DNA of 48,515 bases, from the NCBI GenBank assembly GCA_947494535.1, contig CANLVU010000007.1, forward strand, positions 1 through 48,515, in the 5' to 3' direction. The notes under the pieces were generated by a model. It saw nothing but the letters and a program-made list of their open reading frames with translations. It searched no databases and was not told where the DNA came from. The DNA comes from Cytophagaceae bacterium (GTDB lineage Bacteria; Bacteroidota; Bacteroidia; Cytophagales; Spirosomataceae). This document shows positions 36,129-44,751 of the stretch, piece after piece. A program made the position numbers and the translations under genes. Each line of letters starts with the position of its first letter. Position 1 is the first letter of the stretch.

Positions 36129-37379
36129 TTAGTTTAAATCGTTTAATAGATATTTGCGCAACAAATTTACGCAAGCTAGCGAGCATAAATAAATATTTTG
36201 CATTCGCGTTCCACCTAAAGTTAATTTTCGTGTTATAACTCCTTCAGGATGTGCTAAAGCAATCCATACCGTTCCTACCGGTTTTTCAGCGGTTCCTCCA
36301 TCAGGTCCGGCAATGCCTGAAGTAGCTAATGCATAGGTGGTTCCTAATCTATTTCGAACACCCTGCGACATGGCTTGAATACAAGCTTCAGATACAGCTC
36401 CATCGCTGGCTAAAATCTGCTCTGAAACACCCAATTGATCAATTTTAACCTGATTAGCATAGGAGAGAACCCCTCCGATAAAATAAGCAGAACTTCCTGG
36501 ATTTTGAGTGAATTGATGTGCCAAATGACCACCTGTGCAACTCTCTGCCACAGATAAAGTGGCTTTCTGATCGATCAATAAACGACCTACTACTTCCGCT
36601 AGCTCATCCTTTTCGTAACCAAATATATAGGATTTAATAATCGGGTTCACTTTTTGTAATTCAACCTCAACTGCCTCTTGCAATTGTCCTAAATCTTCAC
36701 CCACAGCTGTTAAACGTAATTTAACGATACCCATGGAGGGTAAATAGGCTAATTTAATCTGTTCGGGTAATTGCAATTCCCAGTTTTCTATCAATTCCGA
36801 TAAATAAGATTCACCTATACCGACAGTCTTAATAACCTTATGGTAAATAACCGGCATCTGGAAGTGATTTACCAATCGGGGCAGCACTTCCTGCTCCATG
36901 ATATTTTTCATCTCATAAGGAACTCCAGGCATAGAAACCCAGATGACATCTTTCTCATTAAACCACATTCCGGGTGCCGTACCTTGACTATTGCGAACAA
37001 ATTCCGCTTTCGTAGGTAATAAGGCTTGATCGCGGTTAATATCGGACAACTCTCTGCCTCGCTTTGCAAAGAATTCTGTTACATCTTGTAATGCCTGAGG
37101 ATGCATAACTAAATCACAGCCAAAATACTCTGCTAATATTTTTTTAGTCAAATCGTCCTTCGTAGGCCCAAGGCCCCCCGTAATAAATACAACGTCTGCG
37201 CGCTGAGCAGCTTCGTTTAGTATCTGAAGTATTTCTGATTTTTGATCACCTACGGATGATTTCCGTATGGTCTTAATTCCTAATTTATCTAATTCAAGAC
37301 TGATCCACTGCGTATTTGTATCCAGGATTTGCCCGTAGAGTATCTCATCCCCAATGGTAATAATTTCAGCCTTAACCAT
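36129..37379 (-). CDS. cinA: CinA-family nicotinamide-nucleotide amidase
   Basis: Two-domain protein of pyridine-nucleotide recycling: an N-terminal MoaB/COG1058 domain (ADP-ribose pyrophosphatase-like in studied members) and a C-terminal PncC-type amidase that deamidates NMN. 416 aa. N-terminal AEIITIGDEILYGQILDTNTQW, the MoaB-type VFITGGLGPTKDDLT, and AFVRNSQGTAPGM-like EFVRNSQGTAPGMWF; C-terminal SVAESCTGGHLAHQFTQNPGS and SGIAGPDGGTAEKPVGTVWIA with the amidase residues. No competence genes nearby. Divergent from gldC across 44 bp. Confidence 0.95.
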   Translation of the reverse strand: MVKAEIITIGDEILYGQILDTNTQWISLELDKLGIKTIRKSSVGDQKSEILQILNEAAQRADVVFITGGLGPTKDDLTKKILAEYFGCDLVMHPQALQDVTEFFAKRGRELSDINRDQALLPTKAEFVRNSQGTAPGMWFNEKDVIWVSMPGVPYEMKNIMEQEVLPRLVNHFQMPVIYHKVIKTVGIGESYLSELIENWELQLPEQIKLAYLPSMGIVKLRLTAVGEDLGQLQEAVEVELQKVNPIIKSYIFGYEKDELAEVVGRLLIDQKATLSVAESCTGGHLAHQFTQNPGSSAYFIGGVLSYANQVKIDQLGVSEQILASDGAVSEACIQAMSQGVRNRLGTTYALATSGIAGPDGGTAEKPVGTVWIALAHPEGVITRKLTLGGTRMQNIYLCSLACVNLLRKYLLNDLN

Positions 37380-37423
37380 TAATTTTCCTTAATTTATACG
37401 AAAATACGATTAATTTTACATCC

Positions 37424-37777
37424 ATGAAACATTCTGAAATCAATTTTAAGATACAATTAGACGACCAAAACATCCCTGAACAAATCTCTTGGTCTGCTAC
37501 CGATAATCCAAACGAAGGGATCGAAGAGACCAAAGCTATTTTAGTCGCTACTTGGGATCCTTACCATAAAGGGACGTTAACTTTACCGCTTTGGACGAAA
37601 GATATGGAAGTATTGGATATGAAAAGATTCTTCATTGAAATTGTAGGTACTGTGGCAGACGCCTCATTGCAAGCTACAGGCGATAACTTCTTTGCACAAG
37701 AATTAGAAGCCGTTTGTCGTACGCTATCAACCCATTTACAAAAAGAAATCGTAGCTGCTGAAAAAAGCACTAAATAA
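37424..37777 (+). CDS. gldC: Gliding-motility protein GldC
   Basis: Homologue of GldC, a small soluble protein that supports gliding in Flavobacterium johnsoniae but is not absolutely required. 117 aa, the family length; no signal peptide. Family features are the start MKHSEINFKIQLDDQNIPEQISW, here read in two parts, the central TWDPYHKGTLTLPLWTKDMEV and the helix MKRFFIEIVGTVADAS. gldB, its usual partner, is not adjacent; a secreted thioredoxin-like gene follows after 2 bp. The organism may glide, but gldC alone does not prove it. Confidence 0.88.
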   Translation: MKHSEINFKIQLDDQNIPEQISWSATDNPNEGIEETKAILVATWDPYHKGTLTLPLWTKDMEVLDMKRFFIEIVGTVADASLQATGDNFFAQELEAVCRTLSTHLQKEIVAAEKSTK

Positions 37778-37779
37778 GT

Positions 37780-38814
37780 ATGAAAAAAACACTACTACTC
37801 CTGATATTACCCTTTTTAGGAATTTCACAAGGCATTAATTTTAGTTCAGCTGCCTCATTACAAGAAGCGCGTGCTGAAGCCATCAAGCAAAATAAATTGC
37901 TTTTCATGGAGATATATGCTCCTGATTGCCATGTTTGCAGTTCATTCAAAAATGTATTTACGCAACCGTCAGTCGGAGCGGTGTACAATAAAAATTTCAT
38001 CAATTACCAATTAGATATTCGTAATCCAGCCAATCAATTAGCTATAAAACAAGCGGGGATTATTTTAAACGCAACGCCTACCTTTGTATTTTTCGAGCCA
38101 AAATCGATGAAAATTATCCAAGCGAGGATATTTGGTGAGAAAGATAATACCGCAACAATGGTGAATGCGATAGCAACAAAGGCCATCAATCCTGCCGAAC
38201 AAGTTTCCAAATTCCCTAAACGTTTAGCTGAAGGAGAGAAGAATCCAGGGATGTTGATAAATTACGCTCAATATGCGCGGATTACTGGAGATACGTTAAC
38301 TAATATAAAGGCAATGAATGCTTATATAGCCTTATTAAAACCGGCTCAATACAGTTCTCAATTGAATTTCAATCTAATGCAAGTAGCATTAATGAGCCAT
38401 GATAACCGCCTATTTGATTATTTCATCCGGAACATAAACTATTATAATTCCATTTTTGACCCATCTGTAGTTCGTATGGTGTATGAGAATATTTTCTCTA
38501 TTGCTTTATCTGGCTCACAGGCTGCAAAATTAGGGGAATCAGGTTTACTGAAAATTAAGTCTCAAATGGCTAAAACGGGCTTAGACCGTGCCAGTATTAA
38601 TCGCAGAACGTGGATGGTGGAGTCTGATATGCTTTTCAAACAACAAAAAGCAAAGCAGGCGATGAAGGTAATCGATGAATTAATCAATTCAATGCCGGGA
38701 GCATTAGGTCCGAAGGAGAATCAATTCTTATGTGATTATGTAAAGGGAAAAACAAAAGATGCCGTTGCTTTAAAAAAAGCAAAGTCATCTTGGTGTCTTT
38801 ACGGAACTAAATAA
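37780..38814 (+). CDS. Secreted thioredoxin-fold protein with C-terminal helical domain
   Basis: 344 aa. Signal peptide MKKTLLLLILPFLGISQG, so periplasmic or surface-exposed. Thioredoxin domain at about 22-130 with a CHVC active site (C50, C53; FMEIYAPDCHVCSSF) and the cis-proline in NATPTFVFF. The remaining 210 residues are mostly alpha-helical, possibly TPR-like, and of unknown role. Ends two bases before a convergent DUF6728 gene. Likely disulfide-bond or cytochrome-maturation helper, or a protein that uses the fold for binding; function not known. Starts 2 bp after gldC, so co-transcribed. Confidence 0.85.
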   Translation: MKKTLLLLILPFLGISQGINFSSAASLQEARAEAIKQNKLLFMEIYAPDCHVCSSFKNVFTQPSVGAVYNKNFINYQLDIRNPANQLAIKQAGIILNATPTFVFFEPKSMKIIQARIFGEKDNTATMVNAIATKAINPAEQVSKFPKRLAEGEKNPGMLINYAQYARITGDTLTNIKAMNAYIALLKPAQYSSQLNFNLMQVALMSHDNRLFDYFIRNINYYNSIFDPSVVRMVYENIFSIALSGSQAAKLGESGLLKIKSQMAKTGLDRASINRRTWMVESDMLFKQQKAKQAMKVIDELINSMPGALGPKENQFLCDYVKGKTKDAVALKKAKSSWCLYGTK

Positions 38815-39006
38815 CTAGCGCAAAAAAGCGCGGTAGATCATCACAATTAGACAAACGATAAACATCAAGATCGAAATCTTGTTTATCGTGTGCATGGCGC
38901 GTAAGTTAAAGTTAGCGGGTGCTGCTCCTGGCTTTGGTTTTTGGAATACACGAATAAAATACGTGAAAACTTCCCCCACTCTAAATTGTTCTCTTAATCT
39001 GCTCAT
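38815..39006 (-). CDS. DUF6728 family small membrane protein
   Basis: 63 aa, real despite its length: the N-terminus MSRLREQFRVGEVFTYFIRVF and C-terminal single membrane segment (NKISILMFIVCLIVMIYRAF) match the DUF6728 proteins I recall from Cytophagales. Pro/Ala linker in between (KPKPGAAPANFNLRAMH). Positive N-terminus suggests the N-terminus in the cytoplasm. It begins 3 bp after the ispG stop on the same strand, so it is the last gene of the ispG transcript. Function unknown. Confidence 0.82.
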   Translation of the reverse strand: MSRLREQFRVGEVFTYFIRVFQKPKPGAAPANFNLRAMHTINKISILMFIVCLIVMIYRAFLR

Positions 39007-39009
39007 AGT

Positions 39010-40995
39010 CTAGTCGTTTACAGAGGGCTCGCGCCAATCTCCATGTTCCTTAATTAAAGTGATCAATTCATCCACCGCAGAATCTGCAGGAACAGACTTT
39101 TTCACTACTTCTTGCCCTTTGTAGAGCGCAATCTTATCTTTTCCGATACCCACGTAACCATAGTCTGCATCAGCCATCTCACCCGGACCATTAACGATAC
39201 AGCCCATAATACCTATTTTTATACCTTTTAAATGATCTGTTTTTTGGCGAATCATAGCCGTCGTTTCTTGCAAATCAAATAAAGTACGACCACATGAAGG
39301 ACAAGAAATGTATTCCGTTTTAGAAATACGCATTCTGCTTGCCTGCAGCGTCCCAAAATTAGTCGAATTACTTAAAGCTTCTTTATTCTTCGAATGCTTT
39401 AGGCTTAACATCAAACCATCACCTAAACCATCAATAAACAAAGCTCCACCGTCCGTAGGAGCGAATAATTGAAATTGATCGTCCGAAATGGAGGTGTAGT
39501 TGAGGTGAATTATTACCGGATTACTTATTCCTTTCTCCATCAAATGAAAGAAAGCACGTCGAATAGCCGGCATTTGATGTGCATTCGTGGAATGTAATAC
39601 AAGAACGCAAGTAGAATCAAACTCGTCAGCACCCGCCAAAAGTTCAGCTGCATCCAATGATATGAAATTTAAAGTCGTATGCTTAAGAGCAGCAGTTTGA
39701 TAATCTGCATAGCTGAATAAGGGATATACGTATTCAGAAGCGGACCAAACAGAGGAGTCTTGAATTTGACGCAATCCATTAGGTAACATAAAATCAAGCG
39801 ACTGAAGGCCAGTATAAATAAAATCTGCACCTAGGTCATTCATCGCCCATTTATCTGGTTCAGGTAAATAGAAATGCCCTATCGACTTAAAATCTACAAT
39901 TGAAATGGTTGATCGAGTAGAAAAGTCAGCGATTACGCGTGGCACCTGTTGACCACCCATCGAAAAAATCTCCGACGTCTTTCTGCGCGAATGAGCGAAA
40001 GGATGAATAGGGGAGTCAAATGCGGCAGAATGACCTTTAAAAACAGGTATGGGATCTTGAGCTGAAGCGCGCATATCATAACGACGGACTAAATCCTTCG
40101 CCACCGGTATCTCAAATTCTGGATCCTCCGTTAGAGAAACACGAATGGTATCGCCTAATCCATCTTCTAATAAGGTTCCAATACCTACGGCCGATTTAAT
40201 CCGTCCATCTTCACCCTCACCAGCCTCTGTTACACCTAAATGCATAGGGTAAGCCTTAAACCCGCCATCCTTTAACTTTTTACTTAACAAGCGATACGCT
40301 TCCACCATTACCTGTGTATTCGAAGATTTCATCGAAAGCACGATGTTGAAATAGTTTTCATCCTCGCAAATACGTAAGAATTCCAAAGCAGATTCCACCA
40401 TCCCATTAGGCGTATCTCCATAACGACTTAAAATACGATCTGAAAGAGAACCGTGGTTCGTGCCTATACGCATCGCCGTGCCGTATTCCTTACATATTTT
40501 GACTAAAGGAAGAAATTTATCCCGAATACGGTCTAACTCTGATGCGTACGACGCATCGGTATAATCAATCGTTTCAAAGCGTTTTTTGTCCGCATAGTTT
40601 CCTGGATTGATACGGACTTTTTCGACGATTCTAGCAGCTAATTCAGCGGCATTAGGTGTAAAGTGTATATCAGCGACTAAAGGTGTGGTATAACCACGCT
40701 CCCGCAAACCTTTGCGAATATTCTCGAGATTCTGGGCCTCTTTAACGGAGGGAGCAGTTATGCGAACTAGTTCACAACCCGCATCTATCATTCGAATGGA
40801 TTGCTCAATTGATCCTTGCGTATCCATCGTATCTACCGTAGTCATCGACTGAATTCGAATAGGAAAGTCTGAACCTAAATAGAGCTCACCTATTTGAACC
40901 GGAATCGTGCTACGTCTTTCATATGCAAAGAGTGAAGGAGCATACTGATTTCCATCAGTAAGTAAAGGATCGTTCAAATTTAAAATTTTAGACAT
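39010..40995 (-). CDS. ispG: 4-hydroxy-3-methylbut-2-enyl-diphosphate synthase (three-domain IspG)
   Basis: [4Fe-4S] enzyme of the MEP isoprenoid pathway, converting MEcPP to HMBPP with ferredoxin or flavodoxin electrons. 661 aa from ATG at 40995 (MSKILNLNDPLLTDG); an ATG six codons upstream is also possible. It is about 300 residues longer than E. coli IspG because of an inserted domain in the middle, as in plants, chlamydiae and Bacteroidota. TIM-barrel motifs: RIQSMTTVDTMDTQG and VRINPGNYADKKRF. Cluster ligands lie in ISCPSCGRTLFD and GIMGCIVNGPGEMADADYG. Follows the sugar transporter by 30 bp. Confidence 0.96.
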   Translation of the reverse strand: MSKILNLNDPLLTDGNQYAPSLFAYERRSTIPVQIGELYLGSDFPIRIQSMTTVDTMDTQGSIEQSIRMIDAGCELVRITAPSVKEAQNLENIRKGLRERGYTTPLVADIHFTPNAAELAARIVEKVRINPGNYADKKRFETIDYTDASYASELDRIRDKFLPLVKICKEYGTAMRIGTNHGSLSDRILSRYGDTPNGMVESALEFLRICEDENYFNIVLSMKSSNTQVMVEAYRLLSKKLKDGGFKAYPMHLGVTEAGEGEDGRIKSAVGIGTLLEDGLGDTIRVSLTEDPEFEIPVAKDLVRRYDMRASAQDPIPVFKGHSAAFDSPIHPFAHSRRKTSEIFSMGGQQVPRVIADFSTRSTISIVDFKSIGHFYLPEPDKWAMNDLGADFIYTGLQSLDFMLPNGLRQIQDSSVWSASEYVYPLFSYADYQTAALKHTTLNFISLDAAELLAGADEFDSTCVLVLHSTNAHQMPAIRRAFFHLMEKGISNPVIIHLNYTSISDDQFQLFAPTDGGALFIDGLGDGLMLSLKHSKNKEALSNSTNFGTLQASRMRISKTEYISCPSCGRTLFDLQETTAMIRQKTDHLKGIKIGIMGCIVNGPGEMADADYGYVGIGKDKIALYKGQEVVKKSVPADSAVDELITLIKEHGDWREPSVND

Positions 40996-41025
40996 AACAG
41001 GAATAAAACGCAAAAATAGGCAATT

Positions 41026-42228
41026 CTACTTCCAAGAACTCTTTTTATGACCAATTGTTGCGTAATAATAGATAAAAATATAGCAAGGGATCAAAATAAG
41101 GTAAGCGATCTGCGTATTCCCAATTTGATCCGCTATTTTACCATACAACAAAGGCAATAACGCACCACCTGAAATCATCATAATAATCAAAGCGCTACCA
41201 ATCTTAGTAAACTTTCCTAATCCATTAATCGCTAGAGGCCACAAAGCAGGCCACATGAGTGCATTTGCTAAACCTAATAAGGCCAAACACAATACAGAAG
41301 TAAATCCGGTGAAGGCAATGGCACCGATCGAAAATACAACACCCAAAATAGCCGAATAATTCAAGGCTTTTTGTTGCGATAAGTATTTGGGAATAAAGAA
41401 AATACCAATAACATATCCCGCTAACATACCATACAAAGTATAGGTGGTAAAGATTTTGGCTACATCCTGACTAAATCCTTGAGAAACCCCATAATTAATA
41501 ATCGTATCTCCTGCTATAACCTCAACTCCGACATAAAGAAAGAACGCCACTAGGCCTAAGACCAGGCTAGGATAAGCCCAAACAGAATCTTTCGCATTTC
41601 CAGCTTCTTCCACCGTTTCCTCCGCTTCCACTTCTGGTAAAGAAGAGAACCAAACCCAAATGGCCAAGACCACTAAAACTGCCGTCATCACGCCATATGG
41701 CATAATGACTATCGCTAATTTTTCCGTCCCTGCTACCGCACTGGATAAAAACAATCCACCAAAAATGAATTGACTTAAAATACCCGCCACCTTATTACAA
41801 ATACCCATCACTGAGATTCTTTGTGCAGCTGATTCCGAAGGCCCTAAAATAGTCACATAGGGATTAGAAGCAGTTTGTAGGAGTGCGAGACCTGTACCGA
41901 TCACAAAAAGCCCAAACAAAAACATCGGATAATTCTCCATTTTTGCGGCAGGTATAAATAATAAAGTACCCACTGCCATAGCCAATAAGCCTAAAGACAT
42001 CCCTTTTTTAAATCCGGTTTTTGCCAAAACCCAAGACGAAGGAATTGCCATGACAAAATAAGAGATAAAGAAGGCAAAAGTAACTAAAAGTGAATCGAAG
42101 TTATTCAATTGAAAAGCATCCTTAAAGAAGGCAATCAAAACCGAATTCACCCAGGTCACAAAACCAAAGACAAAAAAGAGAATACCGATAATTAAGAGGG
42201 GTCCGTTAACGTTTTTAGATTGGTTCAT
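41026..42228 (-). CDS. Sugar MFS transporter (FucP/GluP family)
   Basis: Inner-membrane proton-sugar symporter. 400 aa with 11-12 membrane helices. Family features: FVFGFVTWVNSVLIAFFKDAF near the start, TGFKKGMSLGLLAMAVGTLLF and LALLQTASNPYVTILGP with the conserved NPY. The substrate is not visible, but the gene follows a GH109-like oxidoreductase after 4 bp, so an N-acetylated amino sugar such as GalNAc or GlcNAc is a reasonable guess. It heads toward ispG and DUF6728. Confidence 0.92.
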   Translation of the reverse strand: MNQSKNVNGPLLIIGILFFVFGFVTWVNSVLIAFFKDAFQLNNFDSLLVTFAFFISYFVMAIPSSWVLAKTGFKKGMSLGLLAMAVGTLLFIPAAKMENYPMFLFGLFVIGTGLALLQTASNPYVTILGPSESAAQRISVMGICNKVAGILSQFIFGGLFLSSAVAGTEKLAIVIMPYGVMTAVLVVLAIWVWFSSLPEVEAEETVEEAGNAKDSVWAYPSLVLGLVAFFLYVGVEVIAGDTIINYGVSQGFSQDVAKIFTTYTLYGMLAGYVIGIFFIPKYLSQQKALNYSAILGVVFSIGAIAFTGFTSVLCLALLGLANALMWPALWPLAINGLGKFTKIGSALIIMMISGGALLPLLYGKIADQIGNTQIAYLILIPCYIFIYYYATIGHKKSSWK

Positions 42229-42232
42229 TGGC

Positions 42233-43585
42233 TTAGTATTGTTCGTTTAATGCAAAAATAGGTTGATTTTTTTTCCATTTACCTCGCGTAAAATCAGGTA
42301 TTTGGATAGGAGCGGAGCCCTTCTTGATCGACTCCTCAGAAAGTGGTGCAATCGCAGACCAAGCTGCTGCATCATAAACGTCGATCGGTGGAGCAACTTT
42401 TGCCTTAATCGCCTCTATAAAGGCTCTTAACACAAAATAATCGATACCTCCATGGCCTGCATTCTCCGCATCAGCTGCGTGTGCTTTCCACAAGGGGTGA
42501 TCATATTTCTCTAAATAAGGTTTAGCCTCTTCCCAGCGGTGTGCTTTGGACGAAACACCTTCTATATAGATAGATCTATTATCTTCCATCCACAAACCCT
42601 TCGTTCCTTGAACGCGGAAGCCTAACGAATAAGGGCGAGGAGAATTGGTATCATGCGTAATGAGAATTGTTTCCCCATTCACACATTTGATCATTGTTTG
42701 GACGATATCACCACATTTAAAATTCACTTTCGCATTGGGATGATCAGCGCCTCCTTTTTCAACGATGTAATTATGTAGTCCCAAAGATGGCGTAGCCATT
42801 GAGGTTAAATAAGCAAACTGATTTCCACGGTTAATATTCAACATCTCAGCCACCGGTCCTAAACCGTGTGTTGGATACAAATCTCCATTGCGATCGACAG
42901 AATGCTGGGTACGCCATTTGGCCTCAGAAAAACCTTTCTCCCCAAATTCCACTCCACCACCATAGGCCTGCTTTCCATCATTAAATTTCACTTCGCGTAA
43001 ATCGTGTTGGTAACCACATTGTACATGATTTAATGTCCCAAACATCCCCTGACGAACCATATTCAACGTGGCAAGCACATCTCGACGGTAACAAACATTT
43101 TCTAAAATCATACAATGAGAACCTGTTTTCTCATACATATTCACGAGATCCCATGATTCTTTTAAAGTAACAGTCGCTGAAACTTCGACACCCGCATACT
43201 TACCTTGCTTCATCACCTCTAGGGCCATCGGAACATGCCATTCCCAAGGGGTGGCGATAACTACACCATCGATATCAGCTCTTTTAGCTAAGTTTTCAAA
43301 ATCTTTTTCCGTCTTTCCATAAACGGCTGGTACTGGTCGACCCTTGTCTGATATCATCTTCAAAGCGATATCAACCGCTTTAGGATCAATATCACAGATG
43401 GCTACAACCTCGACATCAGGTCGATACATCGCCATTTCGAGGTGATTTTGGCCTCTTAATCCAACACCGATAAAACCTAAACGTACTTTTGTTTGTTCTA
43501 AAGGGGACTGTCGTAAGAATGTAGGGAATAAAGCGGTGCCTGAGGTGTACACTAAGGAATCGGAGATAAACTTCCTTCTTTTCAT
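42233..43585 (-). CDS. Gfo/Idh/MocA oxidoreductase, GH109-like, probable exported
   Basis: NAD-dependent enzyme related to GH109 alpha-N-acetylgalactosaminidases. 450 aa from ATG at 43585 (MKRRKFISDSLVYTSGTALFP), a start resembling Tat or lipoprotein-like signals with RR; the longer frame to 43681 would overlap ptpS and is rejected. Rossmann GFIGVGLRGQNH, then ATPWEWHVPMALEVMKQGKYAG and ENVCYRRDVLATLNMVRQGMFG; YQHDLREVKFNDG, WRTQHSVDRNGDLYPTHGLGP and HDTNSPRPYSLGFRVQGTKG follow the GH109 pattern closely. First gene of a unit with the sugar transporter. Activity on GalNAc is inferred from family. Confidence 0.9.
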   Translation of the reverse strand: MKRRKFISDSLVYTSGTALFPTFLRQSPLEQTKVRLGFIGVGLRGQNHLEMAMYRPDVEVVAICDIDPKAVDIALKMISDKGRPVPAVYGKTEKDFENLAKRADIDGVVIATPWEWHVPMALEVMKQGKYAGVEVSATVTLKESWDLVNMYEKTGSHCMILENVCYRRDVLATLNMVRQGMFGTLNHVQCGYQHDLREVKFNDGKQAYGGGVEFGEKGFSEAKWRTQHSVDRNGDLYPTHGLGPVAEMLNINRGNQFAYLTSMATPSLGLHNYIVEKGGADHPNAKVNFKCGDIVQTMIKCVNGETILITHDTNSPRPYSLGFRVQGTKGLWMEDNRSIYIEGVSSKAHRWEEAKPYLEKYDHPLWKAHAADAENAGHGGIDYFVLRAFIEAIKAKVAPPIDVYDAAAWSAIAPLSEESIKKGSAPIQIPDFTRGKWKKNQPIFALNEQY

Positions 43586-43614
43586 TTCGTTAATGATTAG
43601 TCTAATAGGTTTTA

Positions 43615-43622
43615 CAAAGATG
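43615..43622 (-). promoter_or_regulatory. Candidate -7 box of the GH109-like gene
   Basis: Minus strand CATCTTTG, the same near-consensus form as before the porin, 29 bp upstream of the ATG. The other strand of the 80-bp spacer carries a possible box TAATTTTA before the PTPS gene (43652-43659). Confidence 0.35.
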
Positions 43623-43665
43623 AAATTTAAGGAAAATACTTTAATTTTATAAGAATTTAGAAAAA

Positions 43666-44088
43666 ATGACTGAAGCCCCACGCGTTACCGTATTCCGAAA
43701 AGAACATTTCAATGCTGCTCACCGCTTGCACAATCCTAATTGGACTGCGGAGAAAAACAAAGAGATTTTTGGCTTGTGTAACAATCCGAACTACCATGGC
43801 CATAATTATGAAATAATTATCCAGGTTACCGGAACAATTGACCCTGAAACAGGTTATGTCATTGATACGAAGTTTTTATCGGATTTGGCTCAAACGGAGG
43901 TTTGCAAAAAATTTGATCACAAGAATTTAAATTTGGATGTTCCTGAATTTGCAGATTTAAATCCTTCCGCTGAAAACATCGTCATGGTGATTTACAATAA
44001 ACTGAGGGCTAAACTTCCCTCTACATTAGATTTAAAAATTAGATTGTATGAAACAGAAAGAAATTTCGTTGAATTCCCTGCTAATTGA
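43666..44088 (+). CDS. 6-pyruvoyl/6-carboxy-tetrahydropterin synthase (PTPS-like)
   Basis: Zinc enzyme acting on dihydroneopterin triphosphate, the product of FolE. 140 aa. Zinc histidines H19 (FNAAHRL), H44 and H46 (YHGHNY); catalytic C38. The motif is CNNPNxHGHNY, with five residues between Cys and HGH as in mammalian PTPS, whereas E. coli QueD has three. FDHKNLNLDVPEFADL and LYETERNFVEF also follow the eukaryotic type. It could make 6-pyruvoyl-tetrahydropterin (biopterin route) or 6-carboxy-tetrahydropterin (queuosine). Its last 41 bases overlap the folE start. Confidence 0.92.
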   Translation: MTEAPRVTVFRKEHFNAAHRLHNPNWTAEKNKEIFGLCNNPNYHGHNYEIIIQVTGTIDPETGYVIDTKFLSDLAQTEVCKKFDHKNLNLDVPEFADLNPSAENIVMVIYNKLRAKLPSTLDLKIRLYETERNFVEFPAN

Positions 44089-44749
44089 TACCGACCGTTT
44101 CTTGTTAACAGACGAGGAAATTGGAGATAATCATGTAGCCACCTCTATCGAAACACCGATGAGGGAGGATGCTTTTGATCTTTCTGATTCGGAGAAAATA
44201 GCCATTATTGAATCGCATTTCCGCGAAATCATGTTAACCTTAGGGTTAGATTTAACGGATGATTCACTACGCGGTACTCCCAAAAGGGTAGCGAAAATGT
44301 ATATTGAAGAAATCTTTAGCGGTTTGAATCCTGCTAATGAGCCTAAAATAGCCTTATTTGATAATAAATATGGCTACTTAGATATGCTCATTGAAAAGAA
44401 CATCTCGTTCTATTCGAACTGCGAACATCATTTCGTTCCTATCGTAGGAAGAACACACATTGCCTATATTTCTTCAGGCCAGGTAATCGGTCTTTCGAAA
44501 TTAAATCGCATTGTACAGTTTTACGCCAAAAGACCTCAGGTTCAAGAACGTTTAACGATGCAGATCGCTAAACACCTGCAAAGAGTGTTAAAAACAGATC
44601 ACGTAGCCGTATTCATCGATGCTAAACACTTGTGTGTTTCATCAAGAGGGGTGAAGGATGACGCCACTTCTACGATTACATCCTATTATGGAGGTAAATT
44701 CCAAGAAGAGAATACGAGAAGAGAATTCTTACAATCTATCCAAGGTTAA
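44048..44749 (+). CDS. folE: GTP cyclohydrolase I
   Basis: Converts GTP to 7,8-dihydroneopterin triphosphate, first step of folate and pterin synthesis. 233 aa. Zinc ligands C125 and H128 (NCEHHFVPIVG) and C196 (HLCVSSRGV); TPKRVAKMYIEEIFSGL is the usual helix and GLSKLNRIVQFYAKRPQVQERL the core. The start at 44048 lies 41 bp inside the PTPS gene; the N-terminus up to ETPMREDAFDLSD fits the Bacteroidota family, so the overlap is accepted, although an internal ATG at residue 38 remains possible. An SDR gene starts 2 bp after the stop. Confidence 0.96.
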   Translation: MKQKEISLNSLLIDTDRFLLTDEEIGDNHVATSIETPMREDAFDLSDSEKIAIIESHFREIMLTLGLDLTDDSLRGTPKRVAKMYIEEIFSGLNPANEPKIALFDNKYGYLDMLIEKNISFYSNCEHHFVPIVGRTHIAYISSGQVIGLSKLNRIVQFYAKRPQVQERLTMQIAKHLQRVLKTDHVAVFIDAKHLCVSSRGVKDDATSTITSYYGGKFQEENTRREFLQSIQG

Positions 44750-44751
44750 TC

